DNA from: Cochliopodium minus
Taxonomy: Eukaryota; Discosea; Himatismenida; Cochliopodiidae
DNA: 12,809 nucleotides
Reading direction: 5' to 3'
NCBI GenBank assembly: GCA_024220525.1
Contig: JAMYWO010000292.1
Location: forward strand, 34,149 to 46,957
The notes beneath the pieces were generated by a model. That model was given only the letters and a program-made list of their open reading frames with translations. It made no database searches and was not told the origin of the DNA. The translations under genes were made by a program, and so were the position numbers. Shown here piece by piece: positions 10,561-12,809 of the stretch (its first letter is position 1; each line of letters opens with the position of its first letter).

Positions 10561-11887
10561 ATGGATGAAAATTTGATGATAGTAGAATATTTATCGGAGC
10601 TGAGCAACTTGGCTCAATCTCCAAAATATGACAACAGAAGATTGATTATAAATCTATCTCAGATGAAAGGAGAAAAGATAAATGCAATAAAGAGTGCATT
10701 GAATAACATTATTGAATTGATAGACAAGAATGAAAATTTCTTCACAAATAATAATAATATTAATAATAATTACTTGACACAACCAATCGAAAAAATTGAA
10801 CATCAATTAAATCAATATTCACATAATACGATGGTGCCACCCAACAATAATTATATAAATAATAATAATGGTTACAATATTCAAGAATATCATCAAAATC
10901 AAGTCATATCCTCAAACAAGAAGATCAATCATCAGATCAATATCAATTATAATTATAGCAATCCTCATCCACAAAGCATAACACATCATCCAATGCAACA
11001 CTATCAATACGTAATAAAATTTTCATTTATAATTTAGCTTTATCAATTCTTAATTATTATGATACATATTTATGTATATACAAATCATATATACATAAAA
11101 TAATTTGATGATATATATATAGGGACCTGTTCATATGCAACCATATGGCATAAATCATCCTCAATCAACCCAACACAAATTGCCACCCTTGAATCATCTC
11201 ATCAGGATGCGCCCCACCCTTCCCTCCGTATCTGATCTCTCTTTCAATCTGGAGAAGGATTATTTCAGAGAGGAAAAATACAGGGAGGTGCTCACCTGTC
11301 TGGATATTTTGGCTGAGAATATCGATGATTTGATTGACAAGTTCTTACTCATCCCTAATCAGAATCTCTCCCCCTTCAACAATGTGCTCACCAAGGAAGA
11401 TAAACATTCCGCCATCAAGATCGAGGTCACTCAATATTATAAGAATATCTCCAACCATCTCTTCTATGCCTCGATCGAGTATCTCAAGCTGGGATTCTAT
11501 TTCTCCTTCCTCAAATCAGAGGCCTATAAATCCAACATCAATTATGTCAAATATATTCGTGATAAAACCGGATGGGATAAGGGTACCGATACCATTCTCT
11601 ACTACATCAAATTTTATGCCATCTTTTGCAAGATCCCCTGCATTATCTTCTTGATCGGAAATTTTAATTATACATCCTCCTTCTTTTTCAAAAAGAATGG
11701 CACATCTCTCATCGAGATCGCCGAATATAATGGAAAGAATGTCAAATATCTCAACACCAAAGTCATCCCCGACATTTTGAGCATTGCTCTTCCTCCTTCT
11801 GATACTCCTTTCAAAGATGCCTACAAGGAGAAGAAGAAGAGAAAAGCCACTGCTGTCTCTAACAAAAAGATCAAGAAAATCAAATAG
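10561..11887 (+). CDS. Asn-rich protein with conserved-looking C-terminal domain and basic tail, 2 exons, family not recognised
   Basis: Exon 1 is 10561-11010 and exon 2 is 11123-11887, with donor GTAATAAAAT, acceptor ATATATATAG and phase 0, giving 404 residues. The ATG at 10561 is the first in frame after an A-rich stretch and an acceptor-like TTTTCAG. Residues 1-60 look helical (LIINLSQMKGEKINAIKSAL). Residues about 64-150 are disordered and rich in Asn, Gln, His and Tyr (NNNNINNN, YINNNNGYN). Residues about 165-380 are a folded-looking region with aromatic helices (HLFYASIEYLKLGFYFSFL) and the segment RDKTGWDKGTDTILYYIKFY, which could be a helix-turn-helix. The last 20 residues are Lys-rich (KEKKKRKATA, NKKIKKIK), a likely nuclear localisation signal. 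A nuclear or nucleic-acid-binding role is therefore inferred, weakly. Exon 2 is visibly richer in G+C and prefers ATC for Ile, whereas exon 1 uses ATT/ATA. Confidence 0.75.
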
Positions 11888-11908
11888 AATTCCATATTTC
11901 TTTTCGCG

Positions 11909-11914
11909 AATAAA
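11909..11914 (+). terminator. AATAAA, candidate polyadenylation signal of the Asn-rich gene
   Basis: AATAAA starts 22 nt after the TAG at 11885-11887. The gene converges on the minus-strand membrane-protein gene, whose stop is at 12069; the 181-bp gap must hold both 3' ends. Confidence 0.5.
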
Positions 11915-12068
11915 AAATTTTTGAATGTTATAATGAAACTTGTCAATAAACTGTTATTTATTCCTTCATAAAATTAATAAAAGATTTAATTTGAATATAT
12001 GACAAATAAATTTTAAAACATAAATTAATCAACAAAACAGAATACAAGCCAAAGGAGAAAAATATAAA

Positions 12069-12648
12069 TCATATTCTAGTGTTAGTGTTGGTAGTGTTGG
12101 TAGTTGTTTTGGAGCTACTGGAAGTGGACAAGCCATCTACATCCTTCAGCTGAATGTGAGTCTTCTTGCTACTAAAAGAGCGTTTGGTGGAATAAATGTA
12201 AGAAGCCAAAAGGGTGAAGGTAGGGATGATCTCGAAAATAATAAGTTCAAATAGATAAGTGATGTAAAGTCGGGTCCCGAATTGAGATTCAACAGATATA
12301 ATGACGAAAAAAACCAAGCTCGCACTCGAGCAGAGACAGATGATGATGGTGAGGATGATCACCTTGAAGCCGGTGTATCTTCTCTTCTTGGTCTTGTTCT
12401 CGGTTTGGCGGGACGATCGTAGAAGCGTGCGGAGGAAGACTACACCCACAAGAAAGAAGATCAGGGAGTGGAAAACTCCAATGATGCCTGTTATCAGTTG
12501 GCCTAATTTAGAACAATATATTAATTTTAAAATTAATTGAAAAATTTAATTAAATTTAATTTTTTACTCGCATGGGAGGCGACACTCAACCTGTTATTCG
12601 TCTGAACAATCTCTTCTCTTACGGATCCATATCTCGAAACATACAAGC
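12069..12648 (-). CDS. C-terminal part of a multi-pass membrane protein resembling THH1/TOM1/TOM3, 2 exons visible, runs off right edge
   Basis: Exons on the minus strand are 12648-12568 and 12502-12069. The joining intron is 65 nt (donor GTAAAAAATT, acceptor AAATTAG, phase 1) and the visible protein is about 171 residues. Three hydrophobic segments are clear: LITGIIGVFHSLIFFLVGVV, then after a basic loop (RQTENKTKKRRYTGF) KVIILTIIICLCSSASLVFF, then LFELIIFEIIPTFTLLASYI. A Ser/Thr/Asn-rich tail follows, presumably cytosolic. The order of basic loop, helix, and a last helix containing E-I-(I/L)-P before a basic YSTKR resembles the end of seven-helix THH1/TOM1/TOM3-type proteins and GPCR-like relatives. 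That family assignment is tentative; being the end of a multi-helix membrane protein is solid. The upstream exons lie outside the window. Confidence 0.7.
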
Positions 12649-12809
12649 CTTTTTTTAAAAAAATTGTTTAGTTGCAATGAATTTAAAAAGAATTTTATAA
12701 GAAAAATAAAACAAAAATATAAAAAAAAAATAAAAAAAAGATTAAAACAAAAAAATAAATAAAATAAAATAGAAAAAAATTTAAAAATAATAAAATTAAA
12801 TAAAAATAA
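12649..12809 (-). other. Partial intron of the membrane-protein gene
   Basis: The acceptor AG at 12649-12650 (minus) is preceded by A/T-rich sequence that is T-rich on the sense strand all the way to the window edge. No coding signal was seen. Confidence 0.65.

Overview
This is a nuclear window from a very AT-rich eukaryotic microbe. Every confident gene is split by short or T-rich GT-AG introns, the proteins carry cleavable signal peptides and one ends in the ER-retrieval signal HDEL. Intergenic DNA and introns are mostly A/T runs, while exons are clearly richer in G+C. TAA, TAG and TGA all end genes, so the genetic code looks standard. Asn-rich tracts, a TRAF-type zinc finger and extreme A+T fit an amoeboid or other free-living protist (Amoebozoa, Heterolobosea or a similar lineage). 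I cannot name the organism.

Layout, left to right. (1) 92-1463, minus: first three exons of a PIG-T/Gpi16-like subunit of GPI transamidase, running off the left edge. (2) 1504-1874, plus: a small two-exon TRAF-type zinc-finger/coiled-coil gene, head-to-head with PIG-T across only 40 bp. (3) About 2060-2705, minus: a decayed fragment resembling the 3' end of a non-LTR retrotransposon ORF, with a CCHC knuckle and a WAIWK-type block. (4) 3139-4943, minus: four-exon secreted or lumenal GT-B (GT4-like) glycosyltransferase. (5) 4944-5857: intergenic, with a nested inverted repeat and one unsupported ORF. (6) 5858-7060, minus: three-exon thioredoxin/PDI-family ER protein with a CxxS active site and C-terminal HDEL. 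(7) 7268-9777, minus: three-exon secreted collagen-like protein with 83 Gly-X-Y triplets between two Cys-rich domains and a C-terminal coiled coil. (8) 10561-11887, plus: two-exon Asn-rich protein with a basic tail, family not recognised. (9) 12069-12648, minus: last two exons of a multi-pass membrane protein resembling the THH1/TOM1/TOM3 group, running off the right edge.

How they may work together: four of the five minus-strand genes (GPI transamidase subunit, lumenal glycosyltransferase, ER thioredoxin-fold protein, collagen-like protein) act in or pass through the ER. Collagen folding in animals depends on PDI-family proteins and on lumenal glycosylation, so the PDI-like/collagen/glycosyltransferase neighbourhood is suggestive. 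Co-function here is inference only; the genes are separately promoted and no prolyl or lysyl hydroxylase is in the window. The most unusual item is the collagen-like gene: almost proline-free, dominated by charged KGE/KGD-type triplets, with introns that cut Gly codons in phase 1 so that its middle exon is exactly 39 triplets.
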